DNA of 43,435 bases from DASRJX01 sp035649235. Its GTDB lineage: Bacteria > Acidobacteriota > Polarisedimenticolia > Gp22-AA2. Shown here piece by piece: positions 1-9,884 of this stretch (position 1 is its first letter; every line of letters begins with the position of its first letter). The translations under genes and the position numbers were made by a program. The DNA lies in assembly GCA_035649235.1 (NCBI GenBank), contig DASRJX010000127.1:1-43435 (forward strand), read 5' to 3'. Below the pieces are notes generated by a model. The model saw only the letters and a program-made list of their open reading frames with translations. It was not told where the DNA came from and made no database searches.

Positions 1-1
1 G

Positions 2-1750
<1,749 letters not shown>

Positions 1751-1920
1751 GGAGCGGCCCCGAGAGGCCGATCCCGTTCCCGATCCAGATACGGCGAGAA
1801 GCGCGTTGAAATCGTGAGCGCGGCCCTGGCCGGCGCTCATATCCTCCGGAACTCCAAGGGTGCTGCTCCCCGAAGGCCACGGCAGGCCGCGGCGGGCGGG
1901 CGTCCCCGGAGGCCACCATC

Positions 1921-2622
1921 ATGATTGTGACCTCGTGCTGCCTCAAGACCAGCGTCCAGTCGGCCGGCCAACTGCCGCGGGACGGTTTCCCCCAGATCGC
2001 CTTCATGGGGCGGTCCAACGTGGGGAAGTCGAGCCTGATCAACAGGCTCCTCGGACGGAAGGGACTGGCCAGGACCAGCAAGACCCCGGGAAGGACCCGA
2101 GCCCTTCACTTCTTCCTGGTCAACGGGAGGTGCTACTTCGTGGATCTCCCGGGCTACGGGTACGCCAAGGTGCCGCGGCCGATGCGCGAGGAATGGAAGG
2201 GGTTCGTCGAGTCCTACCTGGAAGGGCGGGGGCCGGACCTGGCGGTGGTGCTCACCGACGCGCGGCGCCCTCCGACGCCCCTCGACCGGGAGCTCGTCGA
2301 CTGGCTCCGGGCCGCGGGCGTGCCCCATACGGTCGTGCTGACCAAGGCGGACAAGCTGTCCCGGAGGGAGCTCCTGCCGGCCTCCCGGCAGGCCGGCGCC
2401 GCGCTGGGCCTGCCATCCGACCTGCCGCCGCTCCCGGTCTCGGCGGTGTCGGGTGACGGCGTGCCGGCGCTGTGGCGGACCATCGACGACGCCTGCTCGC
2501 GAAGGCGATCCCCGGAACCTGTCCCGTCGTCCGACGACGACGGGGCTTCGCATAGACCGAACCCTCGACACCAAGCGCTGACGACGCCGGAGATCCCGGC
2601 CAGCAGAAGGATGCGACCGTGA
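1921..2622 (+). CDS. engB: EngB/YsxC ribosome-biogenesis GTPase
   Basis: TrmE-Era-EngA-like GTPase of the EngB/YihA/YsxC family, required for large-subunit ribosome assembly. All G motifs are visible: G1 GRSNVGKS at residues 30-37, the G2 threonine in KTPGRT, G3 DLPGYG, G4 TKAD and G5 near SAVSGDG. The ATG at 1921 is chosen because GGAGG at 1908-1912 lies 8 bases before it and the family N-terminus fits. The protein has 233 residues against a usual 195-210. The extra length is a hydrophilic, Pro/Ser/Arg-rich C-terminal tail of about 35 residues that looks poorly conserved. The stop overlaps the rho start by 4 bases (GTGA), so the two are probably translationally coupled. A longer ORF in another frame over this region is a shadow. 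Confidence 0.95.
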   Translation: MIVTSCCLKTSVQSAGQLPRDGFPQIAFMGRSNVGKSSLINRLLGRKGLARTSKTPGRTRALHFFLVNGRCYFVDLPGYGYAKVPRPMREEWKGFVESYLEGRGPDLAVVLTDARRPPTPLDRELVDWLRAAGVPHTVVLTKADKLSRRELLPASRQAGAALGLPSDLPPLPVSAVSGDGVPALWRTIDDACSRRRSPEPVPSSDDDGASHRPNPRHQALTTPEIPASRRMRP

Positions 2623-4088
2623 ACGGAAAAGAAACGGACCGTGATTCCAGAGGCAACCGCGAGCCCCGCCCGCCCCGCGGGCCGGGCCGCGAGCAGGGAG
2701 GGCGACCGCCCCGCCGCCCGCCGGCGGATCCGCAACAGGGGGCGCCGCCGCAGCCCGACGTCGCCGTGGGCACCGTCCTCGACGAGGAGTCGGAGCGCCA
2801 GGACGTCCCGCGCGTCGAGCTGACGGGCGAGAAGCTCGACATCCGCAGCCTCAAGGAGAAGTCGATCGCCGAGCTGACCGGGATCGCCAAGGCGCTCGAC
2901 GTGCCGAACGCGACGGCCCTCCGCAAGCAGGAGCTGATCTTCGAGATCCTCCGCGCCCAGACCGAGAAGAGCGGGCTGATCTTCGCCGAGGGAGTGCTCG
3001 AGACCCTGCCGGACGGGTTCGGCTTCCTGCGCGCGCCCGAGTACAACTACCTCCCCGGCCCGGACGACATCTACGTCTCGCCGTCGCAGATCCGCAAGTT
3101 CGACCTGCACACCGGTGACACCATCTCGGGCCAGGTGCGTCCTCCCAAGGAGGGGGAGCGCTACTTCGCCCTGATCAAGGTCGAGGCAGTCAACTTCGAG
3201 CATCCCGACCAGGCGCGCAACAAGATCTTCTTCGACAACCTGACGCCGCTCTATCCCAACACCCGCATCAAGCTCGAGACCACGCGCGAGAACGTCTCGT
3301 CGAGGGTGCTCGACATCCTCTGCCCGATCGGCAAGGGGCAGCGCGGGCTGATCGTGGCGGCGCCCCGCACCGGCAAGACGATGCTCCTGCAGGCGATCGC
3401 CAACAGCATCACCCAGAACCACCCCGAGGTCGTCCTCATCGTGCTACTGATCGACGAGCGGCCCGAGGAGGTCACCGACATGCAGCGCTCGGTCAACGGA
3501 GAGGTGATCTCCTCGACCTTCGACGAGCCGGCCACGCGCCACGTCCAGGTGGCCGAGATGGTCATCGAGAAGGCCAAGCGGCTGGTCGAGCACAAGAAGG
3601 ACGTCGTGATCCTGCTCGATTCGATCACGCGCCTGGCGCGCGCCTACAACCAGATCGTGCCGCCCTCCGGGAAGGTTCTGTCGGGTGGTGTCGACGCCAA
3701 CGCCCTGCAGCGTCCCAAGCGGTTCTTCGGAGCGGCCCGCAACATCGAGGAGGGTGGCTCGCTGACCATCATGGCCACGGCTCTCATCGAGACGGGCAGC
3801 CGCATGGACGACGTGATCTTCGAAGAGTTCAAGGGCACCGGAAACATGGAGATCCACCTCGACCGCAAGCTGGCCGACCGGCGCATCTACCCGTCCATCG
3901 AGCTGACCCGCTCCGGCACCCGCAAGGAGGAGCTGCTGCTCGCCAAGAAGGAGCTGGATCGGTCCTGGGTGCTGCGCAAGGTGCTCAACTCCCTGTCGCC
4001 CGTCGAGGCGATGGAGCTGCTGATCGAGCGCATGCAGAAGAGCAAGAACAACGAGGAGTTCCTGGACTCCATGAGCACCATGGGGTGA
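2619..4088 (+). CDS. rho: Transcription termination factor Rho
   Basis: Hexameric RNA-dependent ATPase/helicase that ends transcription at C-rich unstructured RNA. It starts with GTG at 2619, inside the engB stop (GTGA overlap), with AGAAGG at 2605-2610 as Shine-Dalgarno. Residues 1 to about 65 form a basic, Pro/Arg/Gly-rich disordered extension, as in several high-GC phyla. A Rho N-terminal helical domain follows, then the cold-shock-type RNA-binding domain (GFGFLRAP), then the RecA-like motor. Walker A is APRTGKT with Lys253, and the Walker B region is visible as ILLDSITRLARAYN. The C-terminal ELTRSGTRKEELLL and LLIERM segments match the family. At 489 residues it exceeds E. coli Rho (419), mostly because of the N-terminal extension. 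Confidence 0.97.
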   Translation: MNGKETDRDSRGNREPRPPRGPGREQGGRPPRRPPADPQQGAPPQPDVAVGTVLDEESERQDVPRVELTGEKLDIRSLKEKSIAELTGIAKALDVPNATALRKQELIFEILRAQTEKSGLIFAEGVLETLPDGFGFLRAPEYNYLPGPDDIYVSPSQIRKFDLHTGDTISGQVRPPKEGERYFALIKVEAVNFEHPDQARNKIFFDNLTPLYPNTRIKLETTRENVSSRVLDILCPIGKGQRGLIVAAPRTGKTMLLQAIANSITQNHPEVVLIVLLIDERPEEVTDMQRSVNGEVISSTFDEPATRHVQVAEMVIEKAKRLVEHKKDVVILLDSITRLARAYNQIVPPSGKVLSGGVDANALQRPKRFFGAARNIEEGGSLTIMATALIETGSRMDDVIFEEFKGTGNMEIHLDRKLADRRIYPSIELTRSGTRKEELLLAKKELDRSWVLRKVLNSLSPVEAMELLIERMQKSKNNEEFLDSMSTMG

Positions 4089-4108
4089 GACGCCCGGCCC
4101 ACGGCGGC

Positions 4109-4137
4109 TTGTAGGGGCGTCCGTGGTCCGCTATAAT
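4109..4137 (+). promoter_or_regulatory. Sigma70-type promoter upstream of rpmE
   Basis: A perfect TATAAT -10 box at 4132-4137 is preceded at 17-base spacing by TTGTAG (4109-4114). Transcription would start near 4144, giving a leader of about 60 bases before the rpmE ATG. It allows rpmE-prfA-prmC to be transcribed independently of rho. Not tested experimentally. Confidence 0.75.
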
Positions 4138-4205
4138 GCCCATTCCGTTGGCAGGGCGAGTCGCAAGTGCATGAGGGGACGGGGGTCCCCAAGGAGCAGA
4201 GTTCC

Positions 4206-4526
4206 ATGAAGAGCGGGATCCATCCCAAGTACCACGAAGTGACGGTCACCTGCGCCTGCGGCGAGACCTTCAAGACGAGGTCCACCAATCCGGAGTTCCG
4301 CCTGGAGATCTGCAGCAAGTGCCATCCGTTCTTCACCGGCAAGCAGAAACTCATCGACTCGGCGGGCCGCGTGGAGCGCTTCGAGAAGCGCTACAAGGCG
4401 GGCCTCGCCGCCCCGGAATCGCCGGCCCCGGCGGCGACGGCGGCGGGACGCTCCGCCCGGCGGGCGGGAGCCACCAAGGCGAAGCCCGCCCGGGCCCGCC
4501 GGAGCGCCGGACCGACCGGCGCCTGA
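4206..4526 (+). CDS. rpmE: Ribosomal protein L31, zinc type, with basic tail
   Basis: Large-subunit ribosomal protein bL31. The ATG at 4206 is chosen because AAGGAG (4191-4196) lies 9 bases upstream and the protein then begins MKSGIHPKYHE, the family N-terminus. A GTG at 4167 would add 13 residues that do not fit. Four cysteines (Cys16, Cys18, Cys36, Cys39) mark the zinc-binding C+ form. The conserved core ends near residue 65 (FEKRYKAG). About 40 more residues form an Ala/Pro then Lys/Arg-rich tail, so the protein is 106 residues against about 70 for E. coli L31. Similar basic tails occur in L31 from some other phyla. prfA starts 18 bases after the stop. Confidence 0.95.
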   Translation: MKSGIHPKYHEVTVTCACGETFKTRSTNPEFRLEICSKCHPFFTGKQKLIDSAGRVERFEKRYKAGLAAPESPAPAATAAGRSARRAGATKAKPARARRSAGPTGA

Positions 4527-4544
4527 CGCGCCGGCCTTCCTCCC

Positions 4545-5615
4545 GTGGACATCCTGGAGCGCCTCCAGAGCCTCGAGGCGAAGTTCGAGCAGGTCGGCGC
4601 CCAGATGAGCGATCCGCTCCTCATCGGCGACCAGGAGCGCTACCGGCAGCTCGCCAAGAGCTACTCCGAGATGGAGCGCATCGTCCTCAAGTACCGCGAG
4701 TACCGCCGGATCGAGGACCAGGTCAGGGAGTCGAAGGCGCTCCTCGAGGACCCGGAGCTCAAGGGCATGGCGCGCGACGACCTCGCGGGACTCGAGCCGA
4801 AGCGCGCGGCGCTGCACGAGGAGCTGCGGCTCCTCCTGATGCCGCGCGACCCCAACGACGAGAAGAACGTCATCCTGGAGATCCGCGCCGGCACCGGCGG
4901 CGAGGAGGCGTCGCTCTTCGCCTCCGAGCTGTTCCGCATGTACAGCCGCTACGCCGAGCGGAGGGGCTGGCAGGTTGAGATCCTGAACCTGAGCAGCAGT
5001 GGTCTGGGCGGCGTCAAGGAGGTCATCGCCCTCATCAACGGCACGCAGGTCTACAGCCGGCTGAAGCACGAGAGCGGCGTGCACCGCGTGCAGCGCGTCC
5101 CCGAGACCGAGGCGTCGGGGCGCATCCACACCTCCACGGCGACGGTGGCCGTCCTTCCCGAGGCGGATGACGTGCAGATCGCCGTCAACGAGAAGGACCT
5201 GCGCGTCGACACCTTCTGCGCCACCGGTCCCGGAGGGCAGGGCGTCAACACGACCTACTCCGCGATCCGCATCACCCATTTGCCGACGGGTCTCGTCGTG
5301 CAGTGCCAGGATGAGCGATCGCAGCACAAGAACAAGGCCCGGGCCCTCAAGGTGCTGCGGTCGCGCCTCCTCGATCTCGAGATGCAGAAGCAGCGGGACG
5401 CCATCGCGCAGAGCCGCCGCAGCCAGGTCGGCACCGGCGATCGCGCTGAGAAGATCCGGACCTACAACTTCCCACAGAACCGGGTGACCGATCACCGGGT
5501 CAACGTCACGGTGCACCGCCTGGCGGACCTGCTGGACGGCGACCTCGATCCGCTCGTCGGCCCGATCGCGGCCCACTTCCAGGCCGAGGCCCTCAAGGAA
5601 GAAGTCAAGGTCTGA
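4545..5615 (+). CDS. prfA: Peptide chain release factor 1
   Basis: Class I release factor that reads UAA and UAG and triggers peptide release. The GGQ motif is at residues 230-232. The stop-codon-recognition tripeptide of RF1, PxT (PAT in E. coli), appears as PET in RVPETEASGRIHT, which separates it from RF2 (SPF). The start is GTG at 4545, giving MDILERLQSLEAKFEQ, and the 356-residue length is normal. There is no strong Shine-Dalgarno, but the gene follows rpmE by 18 bases and is probably in the same transcript. prmC follows after 13 bases, and its product methylates the GGQ glutamine of this protein. Confidence 0.97.
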   Translation: MDILERLQSLEAKFEQVGAQMSDPLLIGDQERYRQLAKSYSEMERIVLKYREYRRIEDQVRESKALLEDPELKGMARDDLAGLEPKRAALHEELRLLLMPRDPNDEKNVILEIRAGTGGEEASLFASELFRMYSRYAERRGWQVEILNLSSSGLGGVKEVIALINGTQVYSRLKHESGVHRVQRVPETEASGRIHTSTATVAVLPEADDVQIAVNEKDLRVDTFCATGPGGQGVNTTYSAIRITHLPTGLVVQCQDERSQHKNKARALKVLRSRLLDLEMQKQRDAIAQSRRSQVGTGDRAEKIRTYNFPQNRVTDHRVNVTVHRLADLLDGDLDPLVGPIAAHFQAEALKEEVKV

Positions 5616-5628
5616 CCGGGGGCCCGGG

Positions 5629-6492
5629 ATGACGACCGCAGCGGCTCTGGTCGAGGAGGCTCGCGACCGGCTCGCGGCGCGCGGCGTCCCCGATCCCGGC
5701 CGCGACGCCGAGCTCCTCCTGGCCCGCGTCCTGGACGTGGCGCGCTCGCAGCTCCACGTCCGGCCCGATCGCGAGGTCGGGCCGGAGGCGGCCGCGCGCT
5801 TCCGGCTCCTGGTGTCGTGCCGGGCGGGGCGCGAGCCGCTGCAGTACCTCCTCGGCGAGCAGGAGTTCTGGTCCCTGCCGTTCAAGGTCACGCCCGCGGT
5901 TCTCATCCCTCGACCGGAGACCGAGCACCTCGTCGAGACGCTGCTCCGCTCCGGGCTGCCGCCCGACCCGCTCCTCCTCGATCTGGGGACCGGCTCGGGC
6001 TGCCTGGCGGTCGCCACCGCGCACGAGCTGCCGGGCGCGCGGGTCGTGGCGACCGACGTCTCGGAGGAGGCGCTGGAGGTGGCGCGGGGGAACGCGCTGC
6101 GGAACGGCGTTCTGGAGCGCATCACGTTCCTGCAGGGCGACCTGTTCGCGCCTCTCTCGGAGCGCGCCCCCAGTGGCGCGTTCGACGCCATCCTGAGCAA
6201 TCCGCCCTACATCGGTGAGCAGGATCTGGCCGGCCTCGAGCCCGAGGTCCGCGACCACGAGCCGCGCCGGGCCCTGTCGCCGGGGAGAGACGCGCTGGCG
6301 GTGCACCGCCGCATCGCGGCGGGGGCCGCCGCCTGGCTGCGGCCGGGGGGCCGTCTCATCCTCGAGATCGGCGAGGGGCAGGAGGAGGCCCTGCGACGCC
6401 TCTACGCGGCGGCCTCGGACTTCGAGAACTGCCTCGTCCTGCCGGACCTCGCGGGGATCCCGCGCGTCCTGAGCGCCCGCCGCCTGGCCTGA
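5629..6492 (+). CDS. prmC: PrmC, release factor glutamine N5-methyltransferase
   Basis: SAM-dependent methyltransferase that methylates the glutamine of the GGQ motif in RF1 and RF2. An N-terminal helical domain precedes the Rossmann fold. SAM motif I is LDLGTGSG (about residues 115-122), and the substrate-glutamine motif NPPY is at residues 191-194, followed by IGEQDL as in the family. The length of 287 residues is typical. The start is ATG at 5629. Adjacency to prfA is the common bacterial arrangement of enzyme and substrate. Confidence 0.95.
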   Translation: MTTAAALVEEARDRLAARGVPDPGRDAELLLARVLDVARSQLHVRPDREVGPEAAARFRLLVSCRAGREPLQYLLGEQEFWSLPFKVTPAVLIPRPETEHLVETLLRSGLPPDPLLLDLGTGSGCLAVATAHELPGARVVATDVSEEALEVARGNALRNGVLERITFLQGDLFAPLSERAPSGAFDAILSNPPYIGEQDLAGLEPEVRDHEPRRALSPGRDALAVHRRIAAGAAAWLRPGGRLILEIGEGQEEALRRLYAAASDFENCLVLPDLAGIPRVLSARRLA

Positions 6493-6536
6493 GCGGACAG
6501 GGGCGCTTCCGCACCGGCTGCGAGGTGCCGAAGGGC

Positions 6537-6542
6537 TATACT
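6537..6542 (+). promoter_or_regulatory. -10 box TATACT for moeA, possible leaderless start
   Basis: TATACT lies six bases before the moeA ATG at 6549. At this distance the transcript would begin at or next to the start codon. No convincing -35 hexamer is visible at 16-18 bases, and there is no Shine-Dalgarno at the correct spacing. Confidence 0.55.
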
Positions 6543-6548
6543 CCGCCC

Positions 6549-7781
6549 ATGCCGGAGCTCCTCTCCGTCGATCGCGCCCTCGAGATCGTCCTGCAGGCCA
6601 CCTCCGTCCTGCCCTCCGAGCCGGTGGCGCTCGAAGCGGCCGCGGGGCGCATCCTGGCCGAGGCGATCCGCGCCGACCAGGACTATCCGGCGTTCGACAA
6701 GTCGCTGATGGACGGCTACGCCGTGAAGGCGGGCGACCTCGCCGCCGTGCCCCGGGACATGACCGTCGTGCAGGAGATCGCGGCCGGGGCCGATCCCTCG
6801 TCGCTGCTCCCGCTGCCGCCGGGCGCCGCGGCGCGGATCATGACCGGAGCGCCGCTGCCGCCTTCGGCGGACGCGGTCCTCATCGTCGAGCAGTCGGAGC
6901 CGGTGCCTGGCGACGCGCGGCGCGTCCGCGCCCTCGCCTCGCCGCGGCCGGGCGACAACCTGGCGCGCCGCGGTGCCGACGTCAGGGCGGGCGACCTGCT
7001 GCTGCCGGCCGGCGAGTTCATCGGGGCCGGCGAGATCGGGGTCCTGGCGGCCTGCGGCCGGCAGGTCGTGCGGGTCGGCGCGCGGCCGCGTGTCGCCGTC
7101 CTCGCGACCGGGGACGAGCTGGTGCCGGCGGGGGAGGTACCCGGCCCGGGACGCATCCGCAACTCCAACGGCCCCGCCCTCGCGGCCCTCGCGGCCCGGG
7201 CCGGAGCGGACGTGCTCGACATCGGCATTGCTCCGGACCGGGAGTCCGCCCTGGGCGAGGCGATCGAGGCAGGGCTCCGGGCGGATCTGCTCGTGCTCTC
7301 GGGCGGCGTGTCGATGGGCGTGTACGATCTCGTCGGCAAGGTCCTGCGATCTCTGGGCACCGAGATCCTGATCGAGGGTGTCGCGATCAAGCCCGGCAAG
7401 CCGTTCACCTTCGGCCGCCGGGGCGCCGCCATCGTCGCCGGCTGCCCGGGGAATCCGGTGTCGAGCTACGTCATCTTCCAGGTCTTCCTGCTCCCGGCGC
7501 TGCGGAAGATGGCGGGGCATCCCGCGCCGCGCAGGACGCCCGTGCGGGGCCGGCTCGCGACGCCACTGCGCCAGCGGCAGGGACGCACGGGCTTCTATCA
7601 GGCGCGCGCCCGCTGGGAGGCGGAGCGGCTGGTCGTCGAAGTCCTGACGACGAGCGGCTCGGCCGATTTTGCCTCCTGCGCGCGCGGTAACGCCCTGGCG
7701 ATCGCTCCGGCCGAGGTCGCGACGCTCGCCGCGGGGGATCCGGTCGACCTGATGCTCCTGGACGATTTCGACGACCGCTGA
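6549..7781 (+). CDS. moeA: MoeA-type molybdopterin molybdenumtransferase
   Basis: Inserts molybdate into adenylylated molybdopterin, the last general step of molybdenum cofactor synthesis. Family landmarks are visible in order: FDKSLMDGYAV near the N-terminus, RIMTGAPLP, the MoCF domain with LATGDEL and SGGVSMGVYD, KPGKPFTFG, and GCPGNPVSS before the C-terminal MoeA domain. I prefer ATG 6549 (MPELLSVDRAL, 410 residues) over the in-frame GTG at 6525, because the shorter form matches the family N-terminus and a TATACT box lies just before it. The stop overlaps the next gene's ATG by one base (TGATG). No other cofactor-synthesis gene is in the window. Confidence 0.93.
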   Translation: MPELLSVDRALEIVLQATSVLPSEPVALEAAAGRILAEAIRADQDYPAFDKSLMDGYAVKAGDLAAVPRDMTVVQEIAAGADPSSLLPLPPGAAARIMTGAPLPPSADAVLIVEQSEPVPGDARRVRALASPRPGDNLARRGADVRAGDLLLPAGEFIGAGEIGVLAACGRQVVRVGARPRVAVLATGDELVPAGEVPGPGRIRNSNGPALAALAARAGADVLDIGIAPDRESALGEAIEAGLRADLLVLSGGVSMGVYDLVGKVLRSLGTEILIEGVAIKPGKPFTFGRRGAAIVAGCPGNPVSSYVIFQVFLLPALRKMAGHPAPRRTPVRGRLATPLRQRQGRTGFYQARARWEAERLVVEVLTTSGSADFASCARGNALAIAPAEVATLAAGDPVDLMLLDDFDDR

Positions 7782-9862
7782 TGGCCTCCTTCTCGCGGCA
7801 CCGCCTGATGCAGGTCTGGGGACTTGTCTCCTTCCTGTTCGTGGCCGCGCTTCTGGGGCTTCTCGCCTGGCGCCTGACCCCGCCGGGAGGGCCGCCGCTC
7901 AAGCGGCCGCGGCCGGGCCTGGTGCGAAGCCAGATCCCGGAGGAGGCGAGCCTGGTGCTGATCACGCTGGACGGGTTGAGGACCGACCGGCTCGGATCGT
8001 ACGGCGAGGCGCCGCTGTCGCCGACGCCCCACCTCGATCGGCTGGTGAGCGAGGGCTTCCGGTTCGAGCAGGCGATCTCGCCGGCTCCGGCGACGTTTCC
8101 GGCCCACGTCGCGCTCCTCCTGGGGCTCTCGCCTGCGGGCCGGTCGGAGATTCTGGATCTGGGGGGGACAGTGCCTCCCGGGCGCGCGACGCTGGCGGAG
8201 ATCCTGCGGTCCTCCGGGTACAGGACCGCGGCGTTCGTCGGCACGTCCGCCCTGGGCCGCGCCACCGGACTGGCGCGCGGCTTCGATCGGTTCGACGAGC
8301 CGCACGCCTCCGACCGTCCGGCGACGGCCCGCCCGCTCGCCGATCGGCCGGCACCGGAGGTCGTCGCCGCGGCCCGGGGCTGGCTGGACGAGAACTTCCG
8401 CGCCCGGTTCTTCCTCTGGGTCCAGATCGCGGACCCTCTGCCGCCGCACCCGGTGGCGGCCCCGCGGCCGCTCGGCCGCCCGCGCGAGGCGTACGACGCC
8501 GAGGTGGAGCAGTCGGATGCGGAGATCGGGAGGCTCCTGGCCCGGCTGTCGTCGCTCGGGGTGATGGGGCACACGCTCGTCGCCGTCGTCTCGTCGCACG
8601 GCATCGCACTCGGGCAGCACGGCGAGACGGCCGCGGGCCTAGCACTCTACGACGAATCGATCCGGGTGCCGATGGCGCTGCGCCTCCCCGGCGTGGGAGC
8701 GCGCGATCGGTCGATCCCGGAGCAGGTGCGGCTGTTCGATCTGATGCCGACGCTCCTGGACCTGCTGCGCCTCGCCGCTCCGGAGCCCCCGGATGGCGTG
8801 AGCCTGGTGCCGCTCCTCGACCCCGGCGGGGAGCTGGCGCCGCTACCGGCCGTTTCGGTGAGCGTCCGCGGGCGGGACCTTCTGGGCCTGGCACCCGCGC
8901 GCGCTCTGCGCTCGGGAGGCTGGAAGCTGATCGAGGGCGCCGCCGACGAGCTCTACGACCTGCGGCGCGATCCGGGGGAGATGCGGAATCTCGCGTCCAC
9001 CCAGAGGGGGCGCGCCGCGGAGATGCGGCGGACCCTGGAATCGGTCGAGCCACTGGCCTCTCTCATGGCGCCGATGGCGCCGGCGCGGATCGCGACGGGC
9101 TCGGTGCCGCTTCTGGAGGAAGCCACGGTCGCCCTCCGGTCGGGCGACGGCGCGCGAGCGCGGCGGGCGCTGGAGGATCTGCGGGCCCTCCTGTCGCAGG
9201 GGGCCGGCCGGGATGCGCCTCCGGCTCTTCTGGCGCTGCTCGGCGCGGCCCTGCGGATGCAGGACCGGACGGCCGAGGCCCTGGCCGTGTACGAGGAGGC
9301 CCTGGCGGCCACGGGCGCCGGGACTTTGCCTGCGTTCGAGGACGGCAGCGCCGCGGCCGCATCGGCCGGCGGCGTCGGCAGGGCCCCGCTCGTGGGCCTG
9401 CTGCAGGCGGAGATCGGTGCCTGCCGCAGGCGCCAGGGGCAGCGGGAAGCGGCCGCGTTCGCCTACCGCGAGGCGGTCGCGGCGCGTCCGGACGACACCG
9501 ACGAGCGGCTCGCCCTGGGCGACCTGCTGACGGAGATGGGCCACGCCGACGAGGCGATTGCGGAGCTGCGGGCAGCACAAGCCCGATCGCCCGGCGACCC
9601 GGCGGTCCAGGCGGCCATGGGGCGCGCCTATCTGGTCGCGGGTCAGCCATTGGCGGCCATCCTGCCGCTCCAGGACGCGCTGCGCGCGGCGCCCTGGCTG
9701 GTGCGCCCGTGGTACGACCTCGGCCAGGCGTACGAGGCCCTCGATCGAAAGGACGACGCCCGGCGGGCGTATCAGGACTTCCTGGCGCGGGTGCAGCAGC
9801 AGGACGATCCGTTGCGCGCCCTGGCGGGCAATCGCCTGCGCGCGCTGCAGCAGGGCTCGTAA
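7781..9862 (+). CDS. Membrane-anchored sulfatase-fold protein with C-terminal TPRs, probably degenerate
   Basis: A 693-residue protein with one N-terminal membrane segment (about residues 12-29), an alkaline-phosphatase/sulfatase-superfamily domain (about 55-420) and TPR repeats (about 450-690). The first metal aspartate (Asp64 in LDGLRTDRLG) and the nucleophile position, a threonine (Thr105 in APATFPAH), remain, so it is not a formylglycine sulfatase. Other usual ligands look changed: the family DPHxPY reads DPLPP (218-222), SDHG reads SSHG (271-274), and the THGF-like position reads AAGL (284-287). I infer a scaffold or weak enzyme, located outside the membrane. It is coupled to moeA by a one-base overlap, though no functional link is apparent. 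The next gene converges with a 22-base gap and has the same general AP-plus-TPR build with intact motifs. Confidence 0.85.
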   Translation: MASFSRHRLMQVWGLVSFLFVAALLGLLAWRLTPPGGPPLKRPRPGLVRSQIPEEASLVLITLDGLRTDRLGSYGEAPLSPTPHLDRLVSEGFRFEQAISPAPATFPAHVALLLGLSPAGRSEILDLGGTVPPGRATLAEILRSSGYRTAAFVGTSALGRATGLARGFDRFDEPHASDRPATARPLADRPAPEVVAAARGWLDENFRARFFLWVQIADPLPPHPVAAPRPLGRPREAYDAEVEQSDAEIGRLLARLSSLGVMGHTLVAVVSSHGIALGQHGETAAGLALYDESIRVPMALRLPGVGARDRSIPEQVRLFDLMPTLLDLLRLAAPEPPDGVSLVPLLDPGGELAPLPAVSVSVRGRDLLGLAPARALRSGGWKLIEGAADELYDLRRDPGEMRNLASTQRGRAAEMRRTLESVEPLASLMAPMAPARIATGSVPLLEEATVALRSGDGARARRALEDLRALLSQGAGRDAPPALLALLGAALRMQDRTAEALAVYEEALAATGAGTLPAFEDGSAAAASAGGVGRAPLVGLLQAEIGACRRRQGQREAAAFAYREAVAARPDDTDERLALGDLLTEMGHADEAIAELRAAQARSPGDPAVQAAMGRAYLVAGQPLAAILPLQDALRAAPWLVRPWYDLGQAYEALDRKDDARRAYQDFLARVQQQDDPLRALAGNRLRALQQGS

Positions 9863-9884
9863 GCCAGGCTTTGCCGCGCGCCCT

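Noticed and set aside
1755..1770. Short CGGCC/GGCCG hairpin after lon
   Set aside because: Five-base stem with no U-tract; expected by chance in GC-rich DNA.
4089..4121. 7-base inverted repeat GACGCCC/GGGCGTC after rho
   Set aside because: The 19-base loop contains the rpmE -35 region and there is no U-tract; too weak to call a terminator.
4131..6200. 689-residue minus-strand ORF across rpmE, prfA and prmC
   Set aside because: Covers three well-recognised genes on the other strand and has no homology features.
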